A stretch of DNA of 64,000 nucleotides from Sulfolobus acidocaldarius SUSAZ (GCA_000508305.1 CP006977.1:124001-188000), one strand, 5' to 3'; positions 48,555-62,334 are shown, numbered from the stretch's first letter. Numbers and translations are program-made. Notes: generated from the letters alone by a model not told the origin.

Positions 48555-49918
48555 AACACCTTTAACTCTTTCGTGTAAGCTTTACAACCACCTAATGTCT
48601 TACAAGGATTAAATAGCCCATTTATATCAAACGCAGTCTTAATTTTTTTCATCACTTCTAATGATTTTTCATCATAATATAAGTCAAGATATTTAACTTT
48701 CTCAATTCCTATTCCGTGCTCCCCTGAGGGAACACCGCCATTTTCAATAACTAATTTCTCTATTTCATCACTAGCTTTTACAGCCTTTACGAAGCTATCG
48801 AAATCCTCAGGATTATAAGAAATGAGTGGGTGAAGATTTCCGTCTCCTGCATGAAATACATTTGCGATATACAGGTTCTGCTTTATAGATATTTCACGTA
48901 TCTTTGCTAAAACTTCAGGTAGGTTACTTCTCAACACATTACAGTCTAAGGTAATATATGCCGGTGAAATAACTCCCATAGCTGGGAAAGCTCCCCTCCT
49001 TGCACTCCAGAACTTTTCTGGTTCCTTTGGATTAATTATCTCACCATTATTTTCGCTTATTACATCCCTGACTCTACTCTCTTCACTCTTTACTTGAATC
49101 TCTGAACCATCTAATTCTATAAGCAATATCGCCTCAACTTCAGGTAAGCCTGCCTTATATCTACTCTTTTCTATGGCGATTATCGAATATCTGTCCATCA
49201 TCTCGAGTGCCGAGGGGATAACTCCCCTCTTAAAAATATCAATAATCGCCTTTCCCGCATCTCTGACGTCATTAAAAGTTGCAAATATACTCTTCCTAGA
49301 TTTGGGTTTGGGATATAACCTGAGCCTAGCCCTTAAGACAGCCCCTAAGCCACCCTCTCCTCCGATAAAAATGCTGGTTGGATTCAGAAATGGTGAGGGC
49401 TTGATTTCCTCCACATTCCCGTTCGCAAGAATAACCTTTACTGAAACCACGCTATTAAATGTAGGTCCATATTTCACCACGTGGACTCCTCCGGAGTCGT
49501 GAGATATGTTACCTCCGATACTTGATACCTGGTAACTTGCGGGATCAGGAGCGTAAAACAGGTTTGGAGGGCAACTCTTAGTTACAAGTGCATTAGCTAT
49601 TCCAGGTCCTACCTCAATTTCCAGCCCTCTGACTCCATAAACCTTGTTTAACCTCGATAAAGAGACCACAACCTCATCACCTTCCACAGGAACTGTAGCT
49701 CCGCTGAGACTAGTTCCAGAACCTCTAATTATAATTTTTCTTCTATTCTGTATCAAGTATCTTATTACAGTAATTGCCTCCTCTTCATTACCGGGTAGTA
49801 CAACTAATTCTGGTTCTCCCTTTACTGCTGTTAGACCATCGAAACCATAGAGTCTTCTCTCTTCATCCTTTATGACCCACTTGTCCCCAACTATTTGTTT
49901 TAGGTCCTGGATCAACAC
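48539..49918 (-). CDS. GlcD-like FAD-linked glycolate/D-lactate dehydrogenase subunit
   Basis: A 459-residue FAD-binding oxidoreductase of the vanillyl-alcohol-oxidase type, with the RGSGTSLSGA and GGNISHDSGGVHVVKYG FAD loops and a C-terminal substrate domain ending in GEHGIG and NGLFNPCKTLGG. It oxidises a 2-hydroxy acid; the exact substrate is unknown. The start is a GTG at 49918, directly followed by TTG. Confidence 0.85.
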   Translation of the reverse strand: MLIQDLKQIVGDKWVIKDEERRLYGFDGLTAVKGEPELVVLPGNEEEAITVIRYLIQNRRKIIIRGSGTSLSGATVPVEGDEVVVSLSRLNKVYGVRGLEIEVGPGIANALVTKSCPPNLFYAPDPASYQVSSIGGNISHDSGGVHVVKYGPTFNSVVSVKVILANGNVEEIKPSPFLNPTSIFIGGEGGLGAVLRARLRLYPKPKSRKSIFATFNDVRDAGKAIIDIFKRGVIPSALEMMDRYSIIAIEKSRYKAGLPEVEAILLIELDGSEIQVKSEESRVRDVISENNGEIINPKEPEKFWSARRGAFPAMGVISPAYITLDCNVLRSNLPEVLAKIREISIKQNLYIANVFHAGDGNLHPLISYNPEDFDSFVKAVKASDEIEKLVIENGGVPSGEHGIGIEKVKYLDLYYDEKSLEVMKKIKTAFDINGLFNPCKTLGGCKAYTKELKVLWEWD

Positions 49919-50067
49919 TACAGTTTCACTTTATGATTTAATGGAAATAAATTTTTGTTAACAATTAATTAGTAGGATTAAATTATAGAAAGAACTTTTC
50001 TAAAGTGAATCTTGTTGTAGAGTTATTAAACAAAATTTATTTTAGTGATTAGGTTAATAAAGGAGCG

Positions 50068-53811
<3,744 letters not shown>

Positions 53812-53927
53812 ATCAATTGTATATACGTAGTTAGAGATATAAATAAGTTTATAAAATGGTATAAGCAGTCTTCCAAATGTTTAAGTAACCACTTTCATAT
53901 TTATTTTATCATTATAATACCTACTTT

Positions 53928-54740
53928 TTAAACTCCAGGCATCTTGGAGAGTAAACCGTCTACTATAATTTTCTTATTTTTATTGTTTACAAATCCCGTT
54001 TTATAATCATAGTATAACTCCGCCTTACTTATAGAATCTATCACATCCCCACTTAATACATCATTCTTATTCGCCTTTCCCTCTAAAATCTTGTACGTTA
54101 GTTCCTCCTTGTTTCTAGTTATTAGTACCCTATTTTTAAGGGGGTATACGTTATTGGCAATTATACCTGCAAGGATATATGAACTCGAAGTTGGAGATAA
54201 ATTAACTATGACAGGTTTTTTAGACTCTAGAGTCTCTGTTACATTCCTAAAATCAGTGTAAATATTTCTCTTCTTATCAACGTTAACAGGTAATCCTTTG
54301 TTAAATTCAACTATAATATCCTCCTCATCCCTTCTAGCTATTAATGACTCCAGTTCAGAGTAACTTGAATATGGCATAAAAGTGTATCTTACTTTACCCC
54401 TCAGTATCAGGGCTTTAGGGGGTAACCAGTTATTTCTTACGAACATAACCTCCACTTCATCGCTAATGGGAACAGCATAGTAAATGTATTCCACGTATTC
54501 ATCATTATTCCAACCTAACACATTCTTGGCATTCTTCACAAACTCTACACGACTAGTTCTAAATTTTTCAAATAATGGTGCTAATTTCTGATCTAGAGAC
54601 CTGACTAGCTTCTTTAATATTTCGTCTTCAAGGTAGAGGGATATTAGTGGTACCAAGTCTAATTCTTCTGTAATTTTCAATGTTCTTTCGAATAAGTTTT
54701 TTATCTCATTTTTCTCACTAAACAACTTTACTGAGTTCAT
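53928..54740 (-). CDS. Unknown protein with a possible CARF-like C-terminal domain
   Basis: A 270-residue soluble protein of no family I am sure of. The helical N-terminal half (1-115) is followed by a Rossmann-like part. Within it, residues about 155-190 run as acidic strand, helix and then the hydrophobic strand KPVIVNLSPTSSSYILAGIIANN, a shape similar to the NxTGGT strand of CARF nucleotide-sensor domains. This resemblance is weak and could be chance. Single gene next to a nitrilase gene. Confidence 0.5.
   Translation of the reverse strand: MNSVKLFSEKNEIKNLFERTLKITEELDLVPLISLYLEDEILKKLVRSLDQKLAPLFEKFRTSRVEFVKNAKNVLGWNNDEYVEYIYYAVPISDEVEVMFVRNNWLPPKALILRGKVRYTFMPYSSYSELESLIARRDEEDIIVEFNKGLPVNVDKKRNIYTDFRNVTETLESKKPVIVNLSPTSSSYILAGIIANNVYPLKNRVLITRNKEELTYKILEGKANKNDVLSGDVIDSISKAELYYDYKTGFVNNKNKKIIVDGLLSKMPGV
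54222..54235. repeat. 14-bp perfect palindrome AGACTCTAGAGTCT
   Basis: Located inside the coding sequence of the unknown protein at 53928-54740. It contains the TAGAGT half-site found at the segA operator (47515-47534) and in the aroA palindrome (34526-34537). It may be an intragenic protein site or chance. Confidence 0.3.
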
Positions 54741-54771
54741 CCTTACTAAAATACGCTGGGTCTTTTATTAA

Positions 54772-55488
54772 TCATTTTAGTTCAGTAATTTCGAAATTTC
54801 TATATTCCTTTAGTCTTTCTAACCTCATGTTCACAAAGTCCAATGGATTCACATCAACAACCATGTAACTCTCGCTTGAGTCCAGTTCTGCGAGTACATA
54901 GGGATAGACAAACCTGCCTTGAAACTTAGGTACATAAACTATACTTTTTCCCGGAAAATCTGGGGGAAAAATCGCATTTGAGTTTATTATCGCAATTCTG
55001 TTCTCTAGGACTCTAGTTCTTAAATACTCCCTCCACAGGTCTATTCCGTCCGAGGGAATTTTTGAGGGAACTAAAACTATCTCTACTCCCTTGAGGAACA
55101 TACTTCTTATCACTTCTGGGAAGTCAGCATCATAACAAATTACGACGCCTATTTTGATACCCCTAAAATTAAACATTGTAGTGAAAGTTCCTGGAAGAAG
55201 TCTTTTACTCTCCTCTAAAAATAAATGGATCTTCTTTGCTATTCCTTTTACTTCACCGTCATAACTTATAATAGGCGAAATTATTGACACACCGTCCTCT
55301 ACAGCACCTGGAATTATGTATGCAGTATACCTCTTGGCTAAATTTCGTAAGTCTTCCAGCGGTAGCTCGTCCAGTGTTTTGACCCATTTTTCAGGTAATA
55401 GCACTACTTCTGCTCCTTCCCTTAACGCGTTTTCTGTTAACTCTAATGCTAATCCTTTTTTATTTACCTGAACTATACCAAACTTCAA
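54772..55488 (-). CDS. Nitrilase-family carbon-nitrogen hydrolase
   Basis: A 238-residue amidohydrolase of the nitrilase superfamily. The catalytic triad is seen as Glu in LLPEKW, Lys in GIAKKIHLF and Cys in VVICYDADFPE. Such enzymes cleave amides or nitriles (omega-amidase and similar). The start overlaps the CBS gene by 4 nt, so the two form an operon. Substrate unknown. Confidence 0.85.
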   Translation of the reverse strand: MKFGIVQVNKKGLALELTENALREGAEVVLLPEKWVKTLDELPLEDLRNLAKRYTAYIIPGAVEDGVSIISPIISYDGEVKGIAKKIHLFLEESKRLLPGTFTTMFNFRGIKIGVVICYDADFPEVIRSMFLKGVEIVLVPSKIPSDGIDLWREYLRTRVLENRIAIINSNAIFPPDFPGKSIVYVPKFQGRFVYPYVLAELDSSESYMVVDVNPLDFVNMRLERLKEYRNFEITELK

Positions 55489-56618
55489 ATCTCTTCTGCC
55501 TTGGGTTTTCTCCTTTTGCTCTCCATTTTTCTCGATGTCTTAATCACTCTATCCTCTAACTTCTCCACTGCCTTCCTTAACGCAGTGATTGGATCCCAGT
55601 CTCTTTCCTTTGCAATGAATTCGCCCATCTTGGTGGAAACTCTAGCGGTGACTTGGTAGACTTTCTTATTATTTTCGCTTTTTGCCTCCTCCTTAAAGGC
55701 GACCTTAAAATCAAGAATTTCAGTCAATCTTTCCAGTTTAGCTAAATACCTCTCTAAGATGGAGTCTATTATTGCCCTTGAATTACCCTCCTTAAGTTCA
55801 CCAGTTAACTTAGCCTCTATTGGCATAGAAAGTTCGAATTTCCTAGCAATAACTTTAAGCGCATCAATTCCGCTAAACATTCCCACAATCATGTTACCTT
55901 CTAGTACTGGCATACCTGATATCTTTCTGGTGAGTAGAGTATTCACTGCAGAATGAAGATTCTCTGCGCCATTTACAGTTATTACGGGGTAGTTCATTAT
56001 TTCCTTTATCGGCATTGCCATTAATCTCTCTTCCTCAGTAAGTATGGAGGACTTCTTCTTTCCGCTAATGCTGTATAATCTGTTCAGTATATCCCTGGCA
56101 CTGATAATTCCTGCAACTTCTTTACCTTGTATAACAGGGAGTTTTGTTATGTTATTGTTACTCATTAACCACCTAGCTCTAGCCACTGAATCTTCAGCGT
56201 CTATAGTTATTGCAGGGGAGTTCATCACTTCCCTGACTTTCGCCTTTTTAAACTCCTCTTCATTTAAGAACTGTAAGAGTACTCTTTCCCTTGTCACTAT
56301 ACCTGTAAACCTCTTCCTCTCGTCAATAACTGGAATTGCTCTACTTCGTGTGGTGTAAAATTTTGCTATGACTCTTCCAATATCATCATTTAGATTTACT
56401 GAAATTGGAGGGCTCATGAGATTTACGACCTTAGATTCAGGACTTATTCTCTTTTTTAACAAGTCATTGTAACTAATTATACCAACTAATATCTTCTCTT
56501 TCAGAACTGGTACAACCCATTGGTTTTGCTCTCTCATTTTACTAATAACTTCCCTTATTCTATCACCATAAGTTGCGATAACTTTCGGTTCCTCTAGTAG
56601 ATTAGATAAGCTCATCAT
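55485..56618 (-). CDS. Four-CBS-domain protein with hibernation-factor-like tail
   Basis: A 377-residue protein. Residues about 5-255 hold four CBS repeats (two Bateman modules), each with the typical hGIIsxxDhL end. The last 110 residues resemble the N-terminal fold of bacterial HPF/RaiA ribosome hibernation factors, with a strand VYQVTARVST and helix DWDPITALRKAVEKLEDRVIKTSRK, and a basic C-terminus. An adenine-nucleotide-sensing ribosome or RNA partner is therefore plausible but not shown. It shares an operon with a nitrilase. Confidence 0.78.
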   Translation of the reverse strand: MMSLSNLLEEPKVIATYGDRIREVISKMREQNQWVVPVLKEKILVGIISYNDLLKKRISPESKVVNLMSPPISVNLNDDIGRVIAKFYTTRSRAIPVIDERKRFTGIVTRERVLLQFLNEEEFKKAKVREVMNSPAITIDAEDSVARARWLMSNNNITKLPVIQGKEVAGIISARDILNRLYSISGKKKSSILTEEERLMAMPIKEIMNYPVITVNGAENLHSAVNTLLTRKISGMPVLEGNMIVGMFSGIDALKVIARKFELSMPIEAKLTGELKEGNSRAIIDSILERYLAKLERLTEILDFKVAFKEEAKSENNKKVYQVTARVSTKMGEFIAKERDWDPITALRKAVEKLEDRVIKTSRKMESKRRKPKAEEI

Positions 56619-56668
56619 GGAAAAATCCTCGTGTACACTTATATAGTTTTTGATATATATTAAAATTC

Positions 56669-57709
56669 ATGAATGTTGCATTTCTATGGGATTATGATTA
56701 TTTAAAATATTCATTTCCAGGAAATCATCCTTTTAAGGCTTTAAGGGAAACTATGGCAAAGAAGATCTTAGAGGAGAGAGGAGCATTCCACTACATAGAT
56801 ATAATAAAACCTGATTTAATAAGTGAGGAGGACTTACTGAAGATTCACTCAAGAGATTATATCCAGCTGGTGAAAAAGAAGAGTGAAGATGGAGCAGGAT
56901 ATTTAGACGATGGAGATACCCCTGCATTTAAAGGAATGTATGAGGGTGCACTATCTAGAACGAGTGGAACTGTAACAGCTATAAAACTCTTGGACAAGTA
57001 TGATGTTGTGTTCAATATAGGAGGAGGCTTTCATCACGCAAAATACTCCTCTGCCTCAGGCTTCTGTGTATTCAATGATGTCGCGTTAGCTATAAAGATA
57101 GCTCAGGAGAAATATAATAGAATTGCACTAATCGATATTGACGGTCATCACGGTGATGGAACCCAGTATATGCTATTTGATGACCCGAACTCACTTAAGA
57201 TCTCCCTTCATATGTATCACAGGGGCTTCTTCCCAGGAACTGGTAACTATGATGAAATAGGAAGGGGAAAAGGTGAGGGTTTAGTATTAAATGTTCCTTT
57301 ACCACCAGGTACTGGGGATAAGGAATACCTTAAGGCTTTCACAGAAACAGTTATACCTAAGGTGGAGTCATATAAACCTGATTTAATCATAATATTAAAT
57401 GGAGGCGATTCTCATTTCACTGACCCATTGGTGGAACTTAAGTTAACCAACAGGGGATATTTGGATGTAATTTCTTCATTGAGAGATCTCGCACAGAAAT
57501 TTAAGAGTAAGATTGTGATGACAGGTGGTGGTGGGTACAGCTATGAAGCCACAGCTAAAATTTGGGTACTGTCAATAGCGACATTAGCAGACTTAGGTTT
57601 AAGTGATTATGAGGATTTAGAAGACCCCTCATACACTGTATCGTCTGATTTTGTAGCAAAGAAAGTGAATGAGGTTGTGGAAAAAATAAAGGGCATACAC
57701 GGTTTATGA
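56669..57709 (+). CDS. Histone-deacetylase-fold amidohydrolase
   Basis: A 346-residue protein of the arginase/deacetylase superfamily (AcuC/AphA-like). The active site has [15 protein letters not shown] (His pair), [11 protein letters not shown] (zinc ligands Asp-His) and [10 protein letters not shown], and the C-terminal GGGGY carries the catalytic Tyr. Acetylated protein or polyamine substrates are possible. It converges on purT, overlapping by 6 bp. Confidence 0.88.
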   Translation: MNVAFLWDYDYLKYSFPGNHPFKALRETMAKKILEERGAFHYIDIIKPDLISEEDLLKIHSRDYIQLVKKKSEDGAGYLDDGDTPAFKGMYEGALSRTSGTVTAIKLLDKYDVVFNIGGGFHHAKYSSASGFCVFNDVALAIKIAQEKYNRIALIDIDGHHGDGTQYMLFDDPNSLKISLHMYHRGFFPGTGNYDEIGRGKGEGLVLNVPLPPGTGDKEYLKAFTETVIPKVESYKPDLIIILNGGDSHFTDPLVELKLTNRGYLDVISSLRDLAQKFKSKIVMTGGGGYSYEATAKIWVLSIATLADLGLSDYEDLEDPSYTVSSDFVAKKVNEVVEKIKGIHGL

Positions 57710-58900
57710 AACTAGGATTAGAGCAGAGGCTTTTCTAACTTTCTCCTTTGCCTCCTCGACACTATTTCCTGTAGCCAGTACTATACCCATTCTCCTTTCA
57801 TTGTAAGTGACAGGCTTTCCGAATAACCTTACCTGAACGCCGGGAATTTCCAAAGCCTTATCAACGTTAATATATTTTGGTGCCCATTTCTCTCCTGAAG
57901 CTAATATTACGTGAGCAGCAGCCGGGGTTACAACCTTAACATCTGGTGTAGGTAAGCCTAATGCACTTCTGATATGTACCTGAAATTCACTAATATCACT
58001 ACTCACTAATGTTACTAATCCTGTATCATGTGGTCTTGGTGCGACCTCGTTAAACAGAACCCTGTTACCTGCTATCATTATTTCAACACCAAAGATTCCA
58101 AAACCTCCTAATTCATTAACCACCTTCGTTGCATACTCTGAAGCCTTTGATATGACGTCTTGGCTTACAGTTGCAGGATGCCACGACTCTATGTAATGAT
58201 ATACACCCTGAGGTCTCTGGTGCTCTACTGGGTAAATTGTCTTTGTTGCCACTCCCCCTGAACTAAGAGGATACCTGTAAGTTAAAACTGTAAGCTCTCT
58301 ATCTATTTTCACATATTCCTCTACGATAACTGTCTTACTTTTTCCTCTGGCATGTGCCAGTGCCTCCTTAAATTTCTCCTCAACTTGGCTTTCGTCATAT
58401 ATAACCTCATGACCGTGACCACTCGAACTCATTTGTGGTTTAATAATACAGGGGTAACCTACGTCTTTGCACATTTTCTTAACTTCTTCCGGTGAAGTTG
58501 CAAAACCATAGGCTGTTGTAGGAACTTTGACCTTCTCTGCTGCAAATCTCCTTAGTTCAATTCTATCCATACAGATTTTTACTGCCCTTGCATTAGGCAT
58601 AACCTTTATTCCGTCCATCTCTATCTTACTCAATGTCTCTGTGTTAATAGCCTCGATTTCCGCTATTACTGCATCAGGTCTCTCCCTTCTTATTATGCTC
58701 TCAATCGCACCACCATCATGCATGTTCATAACATACTTTCTATGTGCAACATGCATGGCTGGAGCTAAATCATATCTATCTATAACGACAGTTTCTACTC
58801 CCATTCTTTGAGCTTCTATTACCATTTCCTTACCTAGTTCTCCTCCACCTAACCATAACAATTTCTTAGATCCTTCAAAAAGAGGTGTTCCTATCTCCAT
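57704..58900 (-). CDS. purT: Formate-dependent phosphoribosylglycinamide formyltransferase
   Basis: A 398-residue ATP-grasp enzyme of purine biosynthesis that uses formate and ATP to formylate GAR. The N-terminal [19 protein letters not shown] is a Rossmann-like start, and the ATP-grasp core contains [15 protein letters not shown] and [11 protein letters not shown]. The nuclease-like gene at 58914 on the same strand lies 13 nt upstream. Confidence 0.94.
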   Translation of the reverse strand: MEIGTPLFEGSKKLLWLGGGELGKEMVIEAQRMGVETVVIDRYDLAPAMHVAHRKYVMNMHDGGAIESIIRRERPDAVIAEIEAINTETLSKIEMDGIKVMPNARAVKICMDRIELRRFAAEKVKVPTTAYGFATSPEEVKKMCKDVGYPCIIKPQMSSSGHGHEVIYDESQVEEKFKEALAHARGKSKTVIVEEYVKIDRELTVLTYRYPLSSGGVATKTIYPVEHQRPQGVYHYIESWHPATVSQDVISKASEYATKVVNELGGFGIFGVEIMIAGNRVLFNEVAPRPHDTGLVTLVSSDISEFQVHIRSALGLPTPDVKVVTPAAAHVILASGEKWAPKYINVDKALEIPGVQVRLFGKPVTYNERRMGIVLATGNSVEEAKEKVRKASALILVS

Positions 58901-58913
58901 GTTATATTTTTAC

Positions 58914-59528
58914 TTAAGCCCGGTTAAAAACTTTAACCCAGTCTACAAATCTTTTTACATCACTAAGTAAATAATAGAAACACCTCCATCTCCTAACTTT
59001 GCATTCACCACTCCAAGGAAAGACCACTGCACCGATATCGTATATCTTCTCATAATCTTCTATCTGTTCATGACTGTAATAACCTGTCTTAGCCTCAATT
59101 GCTATTTTGTTTTCCACTAAGAAATCAGGCTTGTTATGTATCATTGCACCAAGCCTAGGCAAAGATAGGACCCTTTTATCGTTATTTCTCTCTACTCTGA
59201 GACCTGTATTTAACAACTGGTTGTGCACATAATCTTCAAACACTAATCCTATTAGTTGATTTAACTTCAGTATTCTGGTCTTTACGTCAGGGTAAGCTAA
59301 CGCATAATTCTCGTCAACATTTATTCCTGTTTTAGTTATAATCTCCTTAAGCCTGTTTAGAAGGACTCTCTCTTGACCAAGTGGTTTGAACTGAAATTTT
59401 TTCAATTCGACACCATTCTCAAAAACCTTAACCATTAGATTTTCAACTATTACAATCACCTTCCCATCTTTCTCCGCGGGTGCTAATGTACCATCTGGCA
59501 ATTTTTTGTATAAAAATACGCTTACCAC
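58914..59528 (-). CDS. PD-(D/E)XK nuclease-like protein
   Basis: A 204-residue protein with a C-terminal restriction-endonuclease-like core: D135 in KPDFLVE and E145-x-K147 in IAIEAKTG, preceded by a helix with E99. The N-terminal 60 residues are a beta-rich region of unknown role. It sits just upstream of purT on the same strand and divergent from a polyprenol-kinase-like gene. Substrate (DNA or RNA) unknown. Confidence 0.65.
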   Translation of the reverse strand: MVSVFLYKKLPDGTLAPAEKDGKVIVIVENLMVKVFENGVELKKFQFKPLGQERVLLNRLKEIITKTGINVDENYALAYPDVKTRILKLNQLIGLVFEDYVHNQLLNTGLRVERNNDKRVLSLPRLGAMIHNKPDFLVENKIAIEAKTGYYSHEQIEDYEKIYDIGAVVFPWSGECKVRRWRCFYYLLSDVKRFVDWVKVFNRA

Positions 59529-59577
59529 ATCTAATTGTTAAAAAAGTTTTTAATAACTCTTCATTGATGAAGTGATA

Positions 59578-60228
59578 ATGATTATTAATTATAGTGACGT
59601 AGTATGGGGCTTAGTCTTAGTGGCATGGGTAGCCTTTGTCACCTTATACTTGTCCAAACTAATTAATAAATACACAAACACTTACGTAACGAGGAAAGCC
59701 ATACACATTTTGGGAGGCGGAGTTGTGGCAGTAGTTTCACCATTCTTGTTCTCTTCGCCATTAGTTCCCATATTAGCCTCTTATGCAATCATGATCTACC
59801 TTATAATCCATAGGACTAGGCAGAAGATGTTAAACTGGTTTCAGGATGAGGGAGATAGGGGGGAAGTATACTTCTCCTTTTCATTTGGTACAGTTCTTCT
59901 TATAATGTGGTTGATTGAGCCTACGTTCTGGAGTAGTCCACTTAAATTCGTTCCCTTCCTCCCACTTTACTACATGAGTTTTGGTGATGGTATAACTGGG
60001 ATAATCAGGAACTACGTGTATAGGAGAAGATTTAAGGGGTTCTGGGGCAGTGTAGGTATGTTTTTATTCTGTGTTCCTCTAGGTTACTTAATCTACGGAA
60101 TACCTGGTATGATCTCAGGAGTTATAGCTACTATAGTCGAGACTTTGCCCTACATAGATGACAATATATCTGTTCCATTTATATCATTCATTTTCCTTTA
60201 CATTGCTGTAAAATTCCTCTATATTTAA
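59578..60228 (+). CDS. Polyprenol/dolichol kinase-like (CDP-alcohol) membrane protein
   Basis: A 216-residue membrane protein with about six helices. [21 protein letters not shown] and [13 protein letters not shown] match the SEC59/DGK1/VTE5 family of CTP-dependent lipid kinases. These phosphorylate dolichol, phytol or diacylglycerol; in Sulfolobales a polyprenol for N-glycosylation is plausible. The ATG at 59578 has a TATA-like box 23-34 nt upstream and is preferred over a GTG two codons earlier. Confidence 0.78.
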   Translation: MIINYSDVVWGLVLVAWVAFVTLYLSKLINKYTNTYVTRKAIHILGGGVVAVVSPFLFSSPLVPILASYAIMIYLIIHRTRQKMLNWFQDEGDRGEVYFSFSFGTVLLIMWLIEPTFWSSPLKFVPFLPLYYMSFGDGITGIIRNYVYRRRFKGFWGSVGMFLFCVPLGYLIYGIPGMISGVIATIVETLPYIDDNISVPFISFIFLYIAVKFLYI

Positions 60229-60816
60229 ATAGCTTTTAGGGTCTATTATCTTTATATCTAAATTCTTTGTATTAATTGTGATAATTCCATTTAATCTACA
60301 CACCTTGACGTCATTTAGGGTGATGTCTGGTGACTTTGTATATTTTCTAATAAGCATCATAATTTTTCTAACATCACTTTCACTTCTTCGCTCTGGGTTA
60401 ACAAGAAGCTCCTTAGGTATTGGGGGTATGTAAAATGATGGCACTGCTATGTAAAATTGTTGAGCAATGTTACTATATCTGACAGTCTTTGAGGCTATCC
60501 TACTCATTAAATATTCTTCAGCTAGAAATATATTTGTGGGAGGCACATAACCAGTTTCAACCTCTATGGACATATCTACCCCCTTAATTGCATATATGTC
60601 CGTAATTCCGCCAGGCACTTCCACCTCAGTGTAAACTTTGAAACCCTTATTAACAAGGTAGGCGGAGAGGATTAGTTCAAGGACTAGATGGCTAGAGTTT
60701 ACTATACTAGCCTTGTTGAGAGATAATAGTTTCTTGAATATGTTTTCTAAGTCTTCACTCCCTCCAAACTTCTCGTTTACTCTTTTGTAAATCTCATAAA
60801 ATTGTTTCATTTTCAT
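60184..60816 (-). CDS. PD-(D/E)XK-like protein with E-x-E variant
   Basis: A 210-residue protein. After E47 in the first helix the core reads D73 (GGITDIY) and E85-x-E87 (SIEVETGY), so the usual lysine is replaced by Glu, which is known in some members of this superfamily. The C-terminal 90 residues are not recognised. The start could be ATG 60816, ATG 60810 or GTG 60819. A candidate C/D sRNA lies immediately upstream on the same strand, so its leader would contain the sRNA. Its 3' end overlaps the kinase-like gene by 45 bp. Confidence 0.6.
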   Translation of the reverse strand: MKMKQFYEIYKRVNEKFGGSEDLENIFKKLLSLNKASIVNSSHLVLELILSAYLVNKGFKVYTEVEVPGGITDIYAIKGVDMSIEVETGYVPPTNIFLAEEYLMSRIASKTVRYSNIAQQFYIAVPSFYIPPIPKELLVNPERRSESDVRKIMMLIRKYTKSPDITLNDVKVCRLNGIITINTKNLDIKIIDPKSYLNIEEFYSNVKENE

Positions 60817-60817
60817 C

Positions 60818-60872
60818 ACTCAGGATGGGAAGCGATCTTCATCAGTCTGTAAACCGTCACATCATCATTATA
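60818..60872 (-). ncRNA. Candidate C/D box sRNA in the leader of the PD-(D/E)XK-like gene
   Basis: Minus strand: C box ATGATGA (60862-60868, or ATGATGT at 60859-60865), D' CTGA (60842-60845), C' ATGAAGA (60836-60842, overlapping D' by one base), 12-nt guide TCGCTTCCCATC, D CTGA (60820-60823). The D guide has the exact 12-nt spacing and the C' box is identical to that of the sRNA at 11150. The D'/C' overlap is unusual, and the first guide is 13 or 16 nt, so confidence is lower than for the other two. Confidence 0.5.
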
Positions 60873-60907
60873 AGTAAAGTCTTATACCACATATTTAAGG
60901 ATTTAAT

Positions 60908-61348
60908 ATGCTAAGTTGGATAATTGGCTCTCCAGCACCGCCTTGGCATTACCTAAGAGATATGTTTGAGGACTATAATAACGTTGGAGTATATGTTGAC
61001 AATAAGGGAAATATTCAGTTAATTAAAGTAAGTGACTTCGATGAATTTCATATAACAACTTCTGTTCTAATAAGCGGGTATCATTTACTAACCTTAAAGC
61101 CCCATTACATTAAACTCAGGAAATATGTTGCCTTTACCACAACTAGGCTAAATATCGTTAAAGAATTGATTAAGAACAGAAATTGGAGGAGTATGGAGTA
61201 TTATTATGGAGATGAATTCATTTACGCATGGGTTATATATAGTTGTGAAATGTGCGAGGAAAAGCAGAGACTACACCTCGAGGTTAATGAGGAGAAATTT
61301 AATGATGATGAGCTTCTGAGCAAGCATCTTGAAATCTATAATTCATGA
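60908..61348 (+). CDS. Unknown 146-residue protein
   Basis: I do not recognise a family. It is a soluble alpha/beta protein with one cysteine pair, CEMC, near residue 118. It is divergent from the PD-(D/E)XK-like gene, with an 87-bp gap. TATA-like ACATATTTAAGG lies only about 10-20 nt upstream, closer than usual, so the true start or promoter is uncertain. The 3' end overlaps the convergent oxidoreductase gene. Confidence 0.55.
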   Translation: MLSWIIGSPAPPWHYLRDMFEDYNNVGVYVDNKGNIQLIKVSDFDEFHITTSVLISGYHLLTLKPHYIKLRKYVAFTTTRLNIVKELIKNRNWRSMEYYYGDEFIYAWVIYSCEMCEEKQRLHLEVNEEKFNDDELLSKHLEIYNS

Positions 61349-62334
61349 GGTTCCTTACCTATTTTGAAATCCGTTACTCCATTAAATCTTCTCCAGTAGT
61401 AATCGCTTTCTTTCTCTCCTTCTAGAATATACGTGACCAGTAGATTTGCTATACCAGGACCTACTTCAGCCCCATATCCGTCTAAACCACCCGCAAAATA
61501 TAACCTATCAGTTATCTCACCATATACCGGTCTCATGTCAGGAGTACCTTCGCAGTAACCCTCTCCCCTATATATTGGAAACAACTTACCTACTCTACTC
61601 TCTGCTCTTTCTACTGCTTTCCTATCACCAATTTTCTTGTCAAACGGAGAGCACTCTATCACGTCACCATCTCCCACTATACTTAATGGAAGCCCTATTC
61701 CCATGAAAGGTCTTGAGTAATATCCTAGCTCGTAATCATAAATGAAAACTTTGTCCAATAGCGAATTTCTGTTTAGAGTTAACCATGACCAACAATAGTA
61801 ACTCTTGAGGGGAAGCCTCAAGCCATTTATTGAAAGAGTATTCCAAGCACCAGCTGTCAGTATGAAAATGTCGTATTTTGATGTAACGTCATTATCGTCT
61901 AGTGTAACTCTTAATTTATTATTATTTACCTCAACTGATACATTTCCGCTGATCTTAGGAACGCTGTCTATCAGCTTTCTAATTTGAACCAAAGAGTCTG
62001 TCCCATAGCCTATTATGGCTCTATCCCCTAACCATTTAACGTACTTCTCTTCAACATTTAAGCCTAAACTTAACCATTTATTGACGACATCATTACTCAC
62101 TTTTCCTAGTGTATAAGACGTAAAGGACTTAAGCGGAATATTATGCCTAAGGTAAAACTCCTTGGACAGTATAGAGAGTTCAACATCCTTTCCAACCAAC
62201 AACAAAGAGTGAATAAGCGTTGGCGGAAATTTTCTAAATCCACTCTCTACCACAGATACCTCATGACCCTTCTCCTTAAGCATGTGATATATAGAACTTC
62301 CTAGTATACCTTTGCCAACTACTAAGACTTTCAC
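61336..62334 (-). CDS. FAD-dependent oxidoreductase, D-amino-acid-oxidase/sarcosine-oxidase fold
   Basis: A 332-residue flavoprotein with the N-terminal dinucleotide loop GKGILGSS (7-14) and a C-terminal FAD segment, RPVYGEITDRLYFAGGLDGYGAEVGPG. The fold oxidises secondary or tertiary amines or 2-hydroxy acids. Neighbouring genes give no pathway. Substrate unknown. Confidence 0.75.
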   Translation of the reverse strand: MKVLVVGKGILGSSIYHMLKEKGHEVSVVESGFRKFPPTLIHSLLLVGKDVELSILSKEFYLRHNIPLKSFTSYTLGKVSNDVVNKWLSLGLNVEEKYVKWLGDRAIIGYGTDSLVQIRKLIDSVPKISGNVSVEVNNNKLRVTLDDNDVTSKYDIFILTAGAWNTLSINGLRLPLKSYYCWSWLTLNRNSLLDKVFIYDYELGYYSRPFMGIGLPLSIVGDGDVIECSPFDKKIGDRKAVERAESRVGKLFPIYRGEGYCEGTPDMRPVYGEITDRLYFAGGLDGYGAEVGPGIANLLVTYILEGEKESDYYWRRFNGVTDFKIGKEPHEL

